A stretch of 64,000 bases of DNA from Acidobacteriota bacterium (GTDB taxonomy: Bacteria > Acidobacteriota > Terriglobia > Bryobacterales > Bryobacteraceae): assembly GCA_018268835.1 (NCBI GenBank), contig JAFDVU010000004.1:23859-87858 (forward strand). Direction: 5' to 3'. Shown one piece after another: positions 18,598 through 26,239 of this stretch (within the stretch, counting starts at the first letter, position 1; the number at the start of each line of letters is the position of its first letter). The notes beneath the pieces are model-generated. The model made no database searches. It was given only the letters and a program-made list of their open reading frames with translations, and was not told where the DNA came from. The position numbers were made by a program, and so were the translations under genes.

Positions 18598-19110
18598 CTA
18601 CTCGTTGTAGGCCACAATGGCCTCGAACAGATCCTTGAAACGCTCGTACCCGCGGGCATCGTTCTTGCGCGTCACCTGCAGGAGCAGTTTTTCGAGCTGA
18701 TCCAGGCTGCGCAGCCCGTGGCGCGCGATGGTGTACGCCAGGCGCGCGCGCAACATGACGAACTCGTGCTGCCGTTCGCCCTCCGGGGCGCGCACCGCGC
18801 GGCGCACGGCGCTATAGAGGCGCCGCAACTGGCTCTTGGTGCCGCTGTCCATGTCGCGCATGCGGCTGACGATGGCGTGCGCCTGGTTGTCCAGGTAGAG
18901 GCTGTCGCCGATGAGCTTCTCCAGTTCGATTTCCGGCGGTCCCTCGGGACGGCCGCGGTCGAAGCCGCGCCGTTCTCCGCGCTCGCCGCGCTCGCCACGG
19001 TCGCCGCGTTCCCCGCCGCGCTCGCCGCGCCCGGCGCCCTGCGGACCCCGCCCGCCTCCCTCGCGGGGCGGACGGTTGCCTTCCTTGCGTTGCTGTTGCT
19101 CTTCCGCCAT
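18598..19110 (-). CDS. csm2: Type III-A CRISPR small subunit Csm2 with Arg-Gly-rich tail
   Basis: 170-residue helical small subunit that lines the target-RNA channel. Residues ~60-170 look like Csm2 (SGTKSQLRRLYSAVRRAVRA, then ARLAYTIARHGLRSLDQL and RFKDLFEAIVAYNE). Residues 1-58 are a disordered, Arg/Gly/Glu-rich tail with repeated GERG units. Family members are usually 110-140 residues with no such tail. The small-subunit identity rests on helix pattern and operon position between cas10 and csm3, since Csm2 sequences are poorly conserved. Confidence 0.85.
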   Translation of the reverse strand: MAEEQQQRKEGNRPPREGGGRGPQGAGRGERGGERGDRGERGERGERRGFDRGRPEGPPEIELEKLIGDSLYLDNQAHAIVSRMRDMDSGTKSQLRRLYSAVRRAVRAPEGERQHEFVMLRARLAYTIARHGLRSLDQLEKLLLQVTRKNDARGYERFKDLFEAIVAYNE

Positions 19111-19113
19111 GTG

Positions 19114-20568
19114 CTAAACCTCAGTCGCCAATCTGGCCCATTCCAGGGCCACCAGTCCCGCGGGACGCAGCTTTACCTCCGCGGTCTTCCTGCCCACCAG
19201 TTCGTTGATCAGATGCGCGCGCAGTTTCTGGAATTCGCGGTCGCGCGTACCGCTCAGGATGCGGTTGAAGCGGCGGTGGAAGCGCCACGTGCGCTGCGCC
19301 ACTTCGCCCTCGCCGTAGGCTTCCCTGCGGTAGAAGCTCCGCAACTGATACAAAAGTTGCTTGGACATGCGGAACTCGTGGATCAGCCGCGTGACCACGT
19401 CCTTCAACTCCGATGCGTCGTTGAGATGCCGCCATTCCAGGATGCGGCCCAGCAGGTAGATGCAGTCCTTGTCCGAGGATTTGGCCAGGTCCAGGTTGCG
19501 TCCGGCTTCCTCGTACACCGCGGCCAGCGGGCTGTAAGTCTCCGCCGCCAGCGCGATGGCCATCGAAATGGTCTTGCCCTCCGGTCCCGGATACTCCTTC
19601 AGGTTCTCCTCGGTGAAGCGGTGGAACAGACGCTGCACCTCGCGCGCCAGCGCGATCAGCGCGTCCCAGCTTCCGTACACCGCGAAATCGTCGCCGCCCG
19701 AATAGAGGATGCTCACCTTGCGCCAGAACTCGGGCAGTGAGCACAGCACTTCCAGTTCGCCGGCGAAGAACTGCTTGTACAGCACGCTCAGCGGGACGTG
19801 TTCCTCGATCGAATGCACCCTTCGCAGGCGCAGCCCGAAGTGGTCCACGTCGCCGCGCAGCACGCCCCAGATGGAGCGGCCCTGCGCGCGCCGCGCCAAG
19901 GTCTGTACCGGCGCCGACTGCCTGCCGTCGTCGCTCGGCGCGGCGTGGCGCGCCAGCATGATGCCGTCGCTCGAAAGGTTGGATGTGATCGCCCAGCTAT
20001 GCTTGCCTTCGCCGGGGGCGATCTTCCCGGGATTTTCGGGAGACCAGCCGATCCGGGCGGCTTCGCGAATTCGGACGCCCAGTTCCTTGGCGAAGTACTG
20101 TTCGGCCTCCGGATTGGAGGCGGCCACGAAGGGCCGGAAGGCTTCGGCGCCGGAGTGCTGCAGCGGCGCGTGACGGTAGCTCTCCAGCCGATCGTTCAAA
20201 CGCCGGCGGATGACGGCCCAATCGCCGAGGTTATCGGTGGCGGCCCAGACCAGTTGCACCACGCCCGAACTGAGTTGCGCGATCTGCGCCGCGGCGGCGG
20301 AGAGGAATTCCTCGGCCGCGGGTTGGGCTTCCCCGGGCAATACCAGCAGGAACTGCCCGCCCCCGCTCGAGCCAAGCAGGATGCGCGCCAGCCCAAGTTC
20401 GGCCAGCAGAGCACGCGGCAGAACTTCGGAGAGCAGAGTAATCCACTGCGATTTTCCGGCAAGCAGGTCTTCGCCGGCCGAACGCACGGAGCGCCCTTCG
20501 GCAGTTGCCGCCAGAAGGAATTCTTCCGTGCCCAGAATTTTCCCCTGCAGCAGGATCTGTTCGGGCAT
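19114..20568 (-). CDS. csm1: Cas10/Csm1, HD-less, with GGDD cyclase motif
   Basis: 484-residue large subunit of a type III-A effector. The first palm domain begins almost at the N-terminus (LLGSSGGGQFLLVLP, residues ~64-78). The second palm carries GDVDHFGL (D240, D242) and YSGGDDFAVYG (GGDD at 291-294), the site that makes cyclic oligoadenylates from ATP when target RNA binds. The N-terminal HD nuclease domain of canonical 750-850-residue Csm1 is absent. In-frame extension upstream is blocked by a stop nine codons before the ATG with no alternative start, so this is real. No zinc-finger cysteines are seen. It is first in the operon, 3 bp before csm2. Confidence 0.92.
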   Translation of the reverse strand: MPEQILLQGKILGTEEFLLAATAEGRSVRSAGEDLLAGKSQWITLLSEVLPRALLAELGLARILLGSSGGGQFLLVLPGEAQPAAEEFLSAAAAQIAQLSSGVVQLVWAATDNLGDWAVIRRRLNDRLESYRHAPLQHSGAEAFRPFVAASNPEAEQYFAKELGVRIREAARIGWSPENPGKIAPGEGKHSWAITSNLSSDGIMLARHAAPSDDGRQSAPVQTLARRAQGRSIWGVLRGDVDHFGLRLRRVHSIEEHVPLSVLYKQFFAGELEVLCSLPEFWRKVSILYSGGDDFAVYGSWDALIALAREVQRLFHRFTEENLKEYPGPEGKTISMAIALAAETYSPLAAVYEEAGRNLDLAKSSDKDCIYLLGRILEWRHLNDASELKDVVTRLIHEFRMSKQLLYQLRSFYRREAYGEGEVAQRTWRFHRRFNRILSGTRDREFQKLRAHLINELVGRKTAEVKLRPAGLVALEWARLATEV

Positions 20569-20652
20569 TGAAACTCGATGACAGGCCTTAAGAAATCATC
20601 ACTGTAGCACAGAATCCTGAGAACAACCGAACAGCCGGGGGACTGACTGGAC

Positions 20653-21075
20653 ATGCGAATCGCTTGGACCGTGGCCGCGCTCGTGGTGTGCGTGTCGGTT
20701 TGCGCCGCCGCGCCGCAGTCCCAGTCGCGGGCGCACGCGGCCGCCCCAGCGGCCCGGCCGGCGGCTGCCGGCAAGGCCCGCCCGCACCTTCCCGACCCGC
20801 AACTCGAAGCCGCGATCCGCGCCAGGTTCGCCAGGTCCAAGAGCGCCGCCGGCTTCACCGTGCGCGTCCAAGGAGGCGTGGCGCACATCGACGGCAGAAC
20901 CGATGTGGTGCAGCACAAGGCGGCCGCCACCCGCATGGCCAAAACGGCGGGAGCGGCGGCGGTGGACAACCGGGTGCAGATCAGCGAAGCCGCCAGGAAA
21001 CGCGCCGCCGGGAACCTGGCCGAGGGCAGAAGGCGGGCACAGGTCAAGCGCGGCGAATCCCGGGACAGCCGCTGA
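20653..21075 (+). CDS. Exported BON-domain protein
   Basis: 140-residue periplasmic protein with a signal peptide (MRIAWTVAALVVCVSVCAAA), an Ala/Pro linker and a BON-like core: DPQLEAAIRARFARSKSAAG, FTVRVQGGVAHIDGRTD, HKAAATRMAKTAGAAAVDN and RVQISEAARK. BON domains bind phospholipid or peptidoglycan surfaces; the precise role is unknown. It is divergent from cas10, with 84 bp between the two start codons, and is followed by a parvulin gene on the same strand. Confidence 0.75.
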   Translation: MRIAWTVAALVVCVSVCAAAPQSQSRAHAAAPAARPAAAGKARPHLPDPQLEAAIRARFARSKSAAGFTVRVQGGVAHIDGRTDVVQHKAAATRMAKTAGAAAVDNRVQISEAARKRAAGNLAEGRRRAQVKRGESRDSR

Positions 21076-21148
21076 CCGGCGAACCCGTATCCTCCTCTCT
21101 GGGGCCCTTCGGCGGGCGTGATAAACTGAAGTTTCTGCGTCTCCTCCA

Positions 21149-22063
21149 ATGAAATCCATGAAATTCCTGTGTGGCTTAGTGTTTGCCGGCGCCCTGTGGG
21201 CTCAGACTGCCCCGGCGCCTTCTCCCGGCCGGCTTCCCGATCTGGGCGACGACGAAGTGGTCGCGACCTTCAGCGACGGAAGCAAGGTGACGATGGCCGA
21301 TGTCAAGGCCTTCTACGGGATCCTGTCCGCGGCACAACAGCAGGCGGTCCTGCGCTCCCCCGGAGAATTTGTGCGCCAGTGGGGCGTGATGCGCCGTCTG
21401 GCGCAGATTGCGGTGGAGCGCAAGCTGGATCAGGAGAGCCCCTACAAGCAGGCTCTGGAGCAGGCGCGCATGAACGTGCTCTACCAGGCCACGATCAACG
21501 ATACCCTGAACTCCATCACGATCGAGCCGGCCGATATCGAGAAGTATTACGCGGCGAACCAGTCCAAGTACACCCAGGTCAAGGTGAAGGCGATTTACAT
21601 CGCTTACGGCGATTCCGGCTCGTCCTCCGCGGCGAAGGGTAAGAAGGCTCTGACTGACGCCGAAGCCAAGGCCAAGGCGGAGAAACTGCTGGGCGAACTG
21701 CGCGGCGGCGCCGATTTCGTCAAACTCGCCAAGGAAAACTCCGACGACGAGACCTCGCGCGAAAAGGACGGCGATTTTGCCACCCTGCACTTTACCGACA
21801 ACATCCCTGACGCCTTCCGCAGCGCAATCTTCAAGCTCAAGAAGGGCGAAATCACCGAACCCTTGAAGCAGCCCAACGGCTACTACCTGTTTCGCGCCGA
21901 TGAAGTCACCGTCAAGCCGCTCGCAGCGGTTCGCGACGAGATCTATAACGAGCTGAAGAATGAGCGTTTCAACGAGTGGATGACGAAGCTCAACCGCGAA
22001 ACCGTTGTTCAGGTGAACCCGAAGTTCACCGCGCCGACTCCGGCCACGACTCCGGCCAAGTGA
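21149..22063 (+). CDS. Periplasmic parvulin-type peptidyl-prolyl isomerase (SurA/PrsA-like)
   Basis: 304-residue chaperone for outer-membrane or secreted proteins. After a signal peptide (FLCGLVFAGALWAQ) comes a SurA-like N-terminal helical region, then a parvulin domain at about residues 140-260: KVKAIYIAYGDSG..., ELRGGADFVKLAKENSDDETS, KDGDFATLHF, AIFKLKKGEITEPLKQPNGYYLF. The catalytic-type histidine pair of parvulins is only partly recognisable, so isomerase activity is not assured. The C-terminus is Pro/Thr-rich. Confidence 0.85.
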   Translation: MKSMKFLCGLVFAGALWAQTAPAPSPGRLPDLGDDEVVATFSDGSKVTMADVKAFYGILSAAQQQAVLRSPGEFVRQWGVMRRLAQIAVERKLDQESPYKQALEQARMNVLYQATINDTLNSITIEPADIEKYYAANQSKYTQVKVKAIYIAYGDSGSSSAAKGKKALTDAEAKAKAEKLLGELRGGADFVKLAKENSDDETSREKDGDFATLHFTDNIPDAFRSAIFKLKKGEITEPLKQPNGYYLFRADEVTVKPLAAVRDEIYNELKNERFNEWMTKLNRETVVQVNPKFTAPTPATTPAK

Positions 22064-22197
22064 TGCGGGCCGGCGTCGGCCGGATCGCTCGCAAGACGCC
22101 TGCATTTTTGCTGTATTTCACCTGTTTTCAATCGCTTGGGTAATTCCCGGGGGAAGACCTCCGCCGCCGCTTCCTAGGCTGTAGGCGAGGAGAACCC

Positions 22198-22668
22198 ATG
22201 GAAACACCCGATTTTACGGAAACTACTCTGCAAACCGCGATGGCCAACACCCTCGCGGCGGTCACCGCCCAGGTGCAGCAGCTCAATCAGCAGCTCAAAA
22301 GCGCGTATCTGAACCAGTTCGCCGCGTGGGCGGCGGATGTGCAGGCGGGGCGCAGCAGCAACAGCAACCCGGCCAAGCCGCCTTTGGCCTACGTGGTCGG
22401 CTTCTTCACCGACTCCACCAATCCCCGGGCCCAGTGGGCCTACCCGGAAACCGGAACCGACCCGGTGTGCGATATGCCGCCCGTGCCGCAGCCGGCTCCG
22501 CCCTATGTCCCGCCGGTGTTGCCCGAGCCGGACACTGTCCGCAATGTGCCTGCGGGCGACACCCTCCCGGTCGGCTATGTCATGACCGCTCCGGACGGTT
22601 CGCGCTGGCAGAAGCACTCCAGCCACACGCCCTTCGGCATCGCCTACTATTACGTGAGGTTGTCGTGA
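22198..22668 (+). CDS. Hypothetical protein, possibly phage-derived
   Basis: 156-residue soluble protein. GAGGAG (22187-22192) stands 5 nt before the ATG, one of the best ribosome sites here. The N-terminal ~55 residues form a Gln-rich helix (AQVQQLNQQLKSAYLNQFAAW) likely to be a coiled coil; the rest is Pro/Tyr-rich with VPAGDTLPVGYVMTAPDGS near the end. No family recognised. The next gene overlaps by 4 bp and is a small membrane protein; together they recall the small structural/holin gene pairs left by prophages, but no other phage gene is present. Confidence 0.6.
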   Translation: METPDFTETTLQTAMANTLAAVTAQVQQLNQQLKSAYLNQFAAWAADVQAGRSSNSNPAKPPLAYVVGFFTDSTNPRAQWAYPETGTDPVCDMPPVPQPAPPYVPPVLPEPDTVRNVPAGDTLPVGYVMTAPDGSRWQKHSSHTPFGIAYYYVRLS

Positions 22669-22919
22669 AATTCGGGGCGTGGTTGAAGGGGTTTGCCGCC
22701 GCGTTGCTCGGCGGAGTCGTGAACGGAGTGGTGCAGGCAGCCGCCTCCAACAGCATGCAGCCCTCGCAGCTCAAGGGCGCGGTGATTGCCGGTGCCATCT
22801 TGACGGCCGGAGCCTATCTGACCAGGTCGCCGCTGGGCGGCGCCGCGATCGTGGTTCCGGCAAATACGGCGGCGGCGAACACTGCCGCGCCGGCCGCAAT
22901 CTCCGAAAACAAAAAGTAA
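22665..22919 (+). CDS. Small hydrophobic protein (holin-like?)
   Basis: 84-residue protein starting at GTG 22665, whose GTGA overlaps the upstream stop; GAGG lies 6 nt before it. It has a short amphipathic start (KFGAWLKGFAAALLGGVVN), a second hydrophobic segment (KGAVIAGAILTAGAYL) and an Ala-rich tail. Size and two weak membrane segments are compatible with a holin or a small membrane accessory, but I cannot assign it. It is followed immediately by a strong hairpin. Confidence 0.5.
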   Translation: MKFGAWLKGFAAALLGGVVNGVVQAAASNSMQPSQLKGAVIAGAILTAGAYLTRSPLGGAAIVVPANTAAANTAAPAAISENKK

Positions 22920-22923
22920 CGTT

Positions 22924-22953
22924 GCGGCGCCTTCCCGCCGGCGGGGGCGCCGC
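22924..22953. terminator. Hairpin between convergent genes
   Basis: A long GC stem: GCGGCGCC (22924-22931) pairs with GGCGCCGC (22946-22953), and the enclosed sequence contains a second perfect stem CCCGC/GCGGG. TATTTTA follows on the + strand. It sits between the small hydrophobic gene and the stop codon of the gene on the minus strand, so it may terminate from both sides. Confidence 0.55.
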
Positions 22954-23720
22954 TATTTTACCGAGATCCCGACCTTGAGAATCTGCCCGGTGGGGTAGAC
23001 CTGTAGTTCGACGTCGCCCGGCTTGGCGCCGCTGCCGGCGGTTACGTTCAGAGTCGCTTTCTCGCCGGAACCCAGTTCGCTCTTGCTCAATACGGCTTCG
23101 ATCCCCGGAGGGGTGTGGCTCACGGTGAGTTTCATCGTCCCGGGAGCGCTATTGGTAAGCGTCACCTCGCCGGTCTTCAGCCGCGGCAGGCTGAGCGAGT
23201 CCTTGTCGAGCTTAACCTGCTGGAACAGGAAGTCCGCCGAGGACGGAATGGCCGGCATGGCCGGTGCGCCGCCCGTGGCCGATGCCGGTCCCCCCTGCAT
23301 GTTGCCGAACGGGGTCAGGTTTCTCAACTTCGGATCCACCCACCAATACCACTTGCCGTCTTCCAGCTTCCACGTGCTTGGAGTGGGCACTTTGAAGGGC
23401 TGCGTGCCGAACCCGATGGCGTTGATGCGCTGCTCGCAGAGCACCACCGCTTTGGCGCGCGTGAAATGGTCGGAATACTCGATGTCCCTGATCTCGAAAC
23501 TCAGGTACCGGGGCTTGTTGTGATCGTAGAAATAGTCCTTGGTGTCCTCGGCGACCAGTTCCTCGGCCTTGCGGTATTCGCCGGTCACGTGAAACTGGAA
23601 GAACTCGGTAATGCGCGCGCGCAGTGCCCGATCCACGTCGGCGGGCGGACGGTCCAACGGATTGCCGCCCTGCGCCCACGCGGCGGTAGCCAGGACAACC
23701 AGCAGTGTGAATCGCGACAT
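22953..23720 (-). CDS. Hypothetical exported protein, DUF4440/NTF2-like N-terminus
   Basis: 255-residue periplasmic protein. A signal peptide (MSRFTLLVVLATAAWAQ) precedes a region with a cystatin/NTF2-like look (ALRARITEFFQFHVTGEYRKAEELV...FYDHNKPRYLSFEIRDIEY), followed by WKLEDGKWYWWVDP, then a C-terminal beta-sandwich resembling a DUF1573/Ig-like domain (TLTNSAPGTMKLTVSHTPPGIEAV). ATG 23720 is chosen; TATACT lies 9 nt before it, and an upstream GTG 23726 is also possible. Function not known. Confidence 0.65.
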   Translation of the reverse strand: MSRFTLLVVLATAAWAQGGNPLDRPPADVDRALRARITEFFQFHVTGEYRKAEELVAEDTKDYFYDHNKPRYLSFEIRDIEYSDHFTRAKAVVLCEQRINAIGFGTQPFKVPTPSTWKLEDGKWYWWVDPKLRNLTPFGNMQGGPASATGGAPAMPAIPSSADFLFQQVKLDKDSLSLPRLKTGEVTLTNSAPGTMKLTVSHTPPGIEAVLSKSELGSGEKATLNVTAGSGAKPGDVELQVYPTGQILKVGISVK

Positions 23721-23772
23721 CCTCACCTCAGTATAAGAGGACGCCGCGGAGGCTCGAAAAGCCGGAGTGCCC

Positions 23773-24702
23773 TCAGAGTTTGGGCACCTGAATGGTGATC
23801 TTGCGGTAGCGGATCCCGCCGGTGTGATCCCCCTGAATGTAGAACGGGCCGGGGGCGGCTTCGTTGGAGTCGAGCGCGCCGCCGGTGGGGCCCGGGATCT
23901 CCTGATTATCGATGGTCTTCACGCCGTTGCGCACCACCGTGATGCGCCGGCCGACCAGGGTGACGTCGAAGGTCTCCCACTTGCCGGGGGTGCGCGGCAG
24001 CATCACCGAGGGCGGCACGAAACTGTAGATCGACCCGATCGAGTGGTATGGATCGTTGGCATCCACCGCCTGGTATTCGATCTGCAACTCGTAGCGGCCG
24101 CGCAGGTAGATGCCGCTGTTGCCGTCATCGGGACAATTCACCTCGAAGTGCAGCTTGAAATCGTTGAAGGCGCGGGTGGATTTCAAGTTGGCGCCGCCGG
24201 TGGTATTCAACAGGTCGCCGTTGTCCGCCTTCCAGTGGTTGTTGTTGGGTGTCATCGGCGCCCATCCGGTCAGGTCCTTGCCGTTGAACAGCGATTCCGG
24301 TTCGCTCCAGGCGGCGGGCGGCTTGCGGTCGAGTTTCGGCGCCGGGACGCCCGCGATTTCGGCGACCGCCGTGCCGCCGCGCAGGATCGTACCCTTCACG
24401 TTACCGCCGGACGCCTCCAGATCCCAGGTAATTTCCGGGTTCTTCTGATCGGCTTTGGAGAAGACCACGTGCAGGCGCGATCCGGAAAGTTGAAAGTCCG
24501 GAATCATCCTGGCGCCCCCGGCGCGAGGCTGGATGCGCAGGGTGGTTTTGCCGCCGGACTCGGCGAGTTCCATCCAATCCGGGTAAGGGGCGCCGGTCTT
24601 GGGCGTAACGGTAAGGTCCCAGCGGCCGGCGAGCGGGCTGGCGGCGTGCAGCAGCGCGGCAACCGTGCCGGCGAGCAGAGCGAGGCGGAGTCGTTGCGTC
24701 AT
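23773..24702 (-). CDS. DUF1080 (3-keto-disaccharide hydrolase-like) secreted protein
   Basis: 309-residue exported protein. After a signal peptide there is a small beta domain (WDLTVTPKTG...YPDWMELAESGGKTTLRI), then a C-terminal DUF1080 jelly-roll: SLFNGKDLTGWAPMT, HWKADNGDLLNT, FKLHFEVNCPDDGNSGIYLRG, YELQIEYQA and GPFYIQGDHTGGIRYRKI. DUF1080 proteins include 3-keto-glycoside hydrolases and lectin-like jelly-rolls; activity here cannot be assigned. It starts one base after the stop of the membrane gene at 24704, so they form an operon. Confidence 0.88.
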   Translation of the reverse strand: MTQRLRLALLAGTVAALLHAASPLAGRWDLTVTPKTGAPYPDWMELAESGGKTTLRIQPRAGGARMIPDFQLSGSRLHVVFSKADQKNPEITWDLEASGGNVKGTILRGGTAVAEIAGVPAPKLDRKPPAAWSEPESLFNGKDLTGWAPMTPNNNHWKADNGDLLNTTGGANLKSTRAFNDFKLHFEVNCPDDGNSGIYLRGRYELQIEYQAVDANDPYHSIGSIYSFVPPSVMLPRTPGKWETFDVTLVGRRITVVRNGVKTIDNQEIPGPTGGALDSNEAAPGPFYIQGDHTGGIRYRKITIQVPKL

Positions 24703-24703
24703 C

Positions 24704-26164
24704 TTACTGAGTGTCCCCCAAAAAGGGTGCCCGTGGGGTAGCCCTTTGGTGGGCTGTTTCAGGTGGTCTCACCGCCACCACCGCATCCGTCGAGGCACCC
24801 CGATAGATCACGTGCAGCCCCTGCTCACGGAGGAAGGCTTCGTCGAAGACGGCGTGCAGGACGTAGACGTCCCGGTCGCCGGGCAGGCGCTGCGGCCCCG
24901 CAATCTCCTCGAGCCGCCAGTTGCCGGACGCCACCCGGTAGAAGTTGAGCGAGGGTGCGTACATCCAGTCGCCGGCCACCCGCGCGACCTCGTGGGCGCG
25001 GCTGTACTCGGCCACCACAGCGTAGACCTGGCGCATATCCGCGTCCCAGTTCCATTCGCGGAACCACGTCAGCCGCAGGCACAGCAGGAAGTAGACCGCC
25101 ATCGCGTACAAGCCGGCGGTGAGGACGCGGCGCCGCGGGGCCGCCGCGCCAATCGCGAGTGTCACCAACGGCACGATCCAGATGCCGGTGCGCTGTTTGG
25201 GCAGCAGCAGGTGGAACCCTCGGAACGCGGCCCAGTGCAGCGCGACCGACGCCGCGGCCACCGCCAGCAGCATCCGGAGGAAACCGTTGCCGCGCTCCCG
25301 CGCCCACGCCGCGAGGGCGAGCGCGAGCAGGCCCGGGATCAGGTACGGCGCGACGCGCTCCACCGCGGCCATCACCAGCGGGTTGACGATCTGCGGGTTC
25401 GGCTGCCACAGGGAGTCGCGCGCAATCTCGCCGAGCCACTCGCGCATCGAGTGGGCGCCGTACACGAGTTGCCCCTTTGGCCAGTGGAGCACCGCCGGAG
25501 CGCTGACGAACACCGTCACCAGCAGCCCCGGCAGCACCGACGCGCCCAGCAGGCGGACGCGCGCCCGAAACGCCTGCGTGCGGGCGCAGGCCCAGGCGAA
25601 GATGGCGGCCATGGTCACGGCGTCCACGATGGCGAACGGAAAATTCGCGGCGACACTGAGCGCGAGACAGGCCGAAGCAATCGCGCAGACGCGTTCCGGC
25701 GGCCACCCGCGATCCCGCGCGTAACCGGCCAGCGCGATCGCCGCCATTAGAAAGCCAAGCGCCAGTGCGTATCCGCGCGCCGCCACCAGGTGATCGAAGA
25801 TGAACGGGTTGAACACCAGCGCGACGAAGAGCGGCCAGGCCGCGGCGGAGGCCGGCGCGAGCAGGCGGCACAGCGCCCACGCCATCGCGATGTAGAGCGC
25901 GGCGCCGAAGAGCGCGGGCGCGCGCACCGAAAGATGACTCACGCCGAAGAGGGCGGTTGTGAACCGCATCATCAGGGAATTCAGAACGTGATTGTTGGAC
26001 GCCGCTTCCCAATGCGACGGGTAATTCCGCGCCACCCAGACGAGATAGGTGTCGGCCTCGTCGATCGTGATCGACTGCACCGCGGCGCGCGCGATCGCCC
26101 ACAGCATGGCAAAGACCGCGGTCGCGGCCAGAATCAGGTCGGGATGGAAGCGTCTCGAATTCAT
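24704..26164 (-). CDS. Polytopic membrane protein, GT-C/PMT-like glycosyltransferase
   Basis: 486-residue inner-membrane protein with about 10 hydrophobic segments. SITIDEADTYLVWVARNYP after the first helix resembles the D-E first loop of GT-C enzymes such as dolichyl-phosphate-mannose mannosyltransferases. GVSHLSVRAPALFGAALY is also PMT-like. The C-terminal ~100 residues are a soluble domain. It is therefore probably a lipid-linked sugar transferase or an acidobacterial relative. It heads a two-gene operon with the DUF1080 gene and is divergent from the GH2 gene, 75 bp away. Confidence 0.6.
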   Translation of the reverse strand: MNSRRFHPDLILAATAVFAMLWAIARAAVQSITIDEADTYLVWVARNYPSHWEAASNNHVLNSLMMRFTTALFGVSHLSVRAPALFGAALYIAMAWALCRLLAPASAAAWPLFVALVFNPFIFDHLVAARGYALALGFLMAAIALAGYARDRGWPPERVCAIASACLALSVAANFPFAIVDAVTMAAIFAWACARTQAFRARVRLLGASVLPGLLVTVFVSAPAVLHWPKGQLVYGAHSMREWLGEIARDSLWQPNPQIVNPLVMAAVERVAPYLIPGLLALALAAWARERGNGFLRMLLAVAAASVALHWAAFRGFHLLLPKQRTGIWIVPLVTLAIGAAAPRRRVLTAGLYAMAVYFLLCLRLTWFREWNWDADMRQVYAVVAEYSRAHEVARVAGDWMYAPSLNFYRVASGNWRLEEIAGPQRLPGDRDVYVLHAVFDEAFLREQGLHVIYRGASTDAVVAVRPPETAHQRATPRAPFLGDTQ

Positions 26165-26239
26165 GCGGAATTACGGCGGATGATCTGGACGCTTCACCAT
26201 CAAAGACCCGCGGGGCGCGCTTTCAACTACACTGTCCTC

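Noticed and set aside
14406..21148. Search for CRISPR repeats around the csm operon
   Set aside because: No regularly spaced direct repeats occur in the gaps 14406-14578, 18531-18597, 20569-20652 or 21076-21148, so no array is called.
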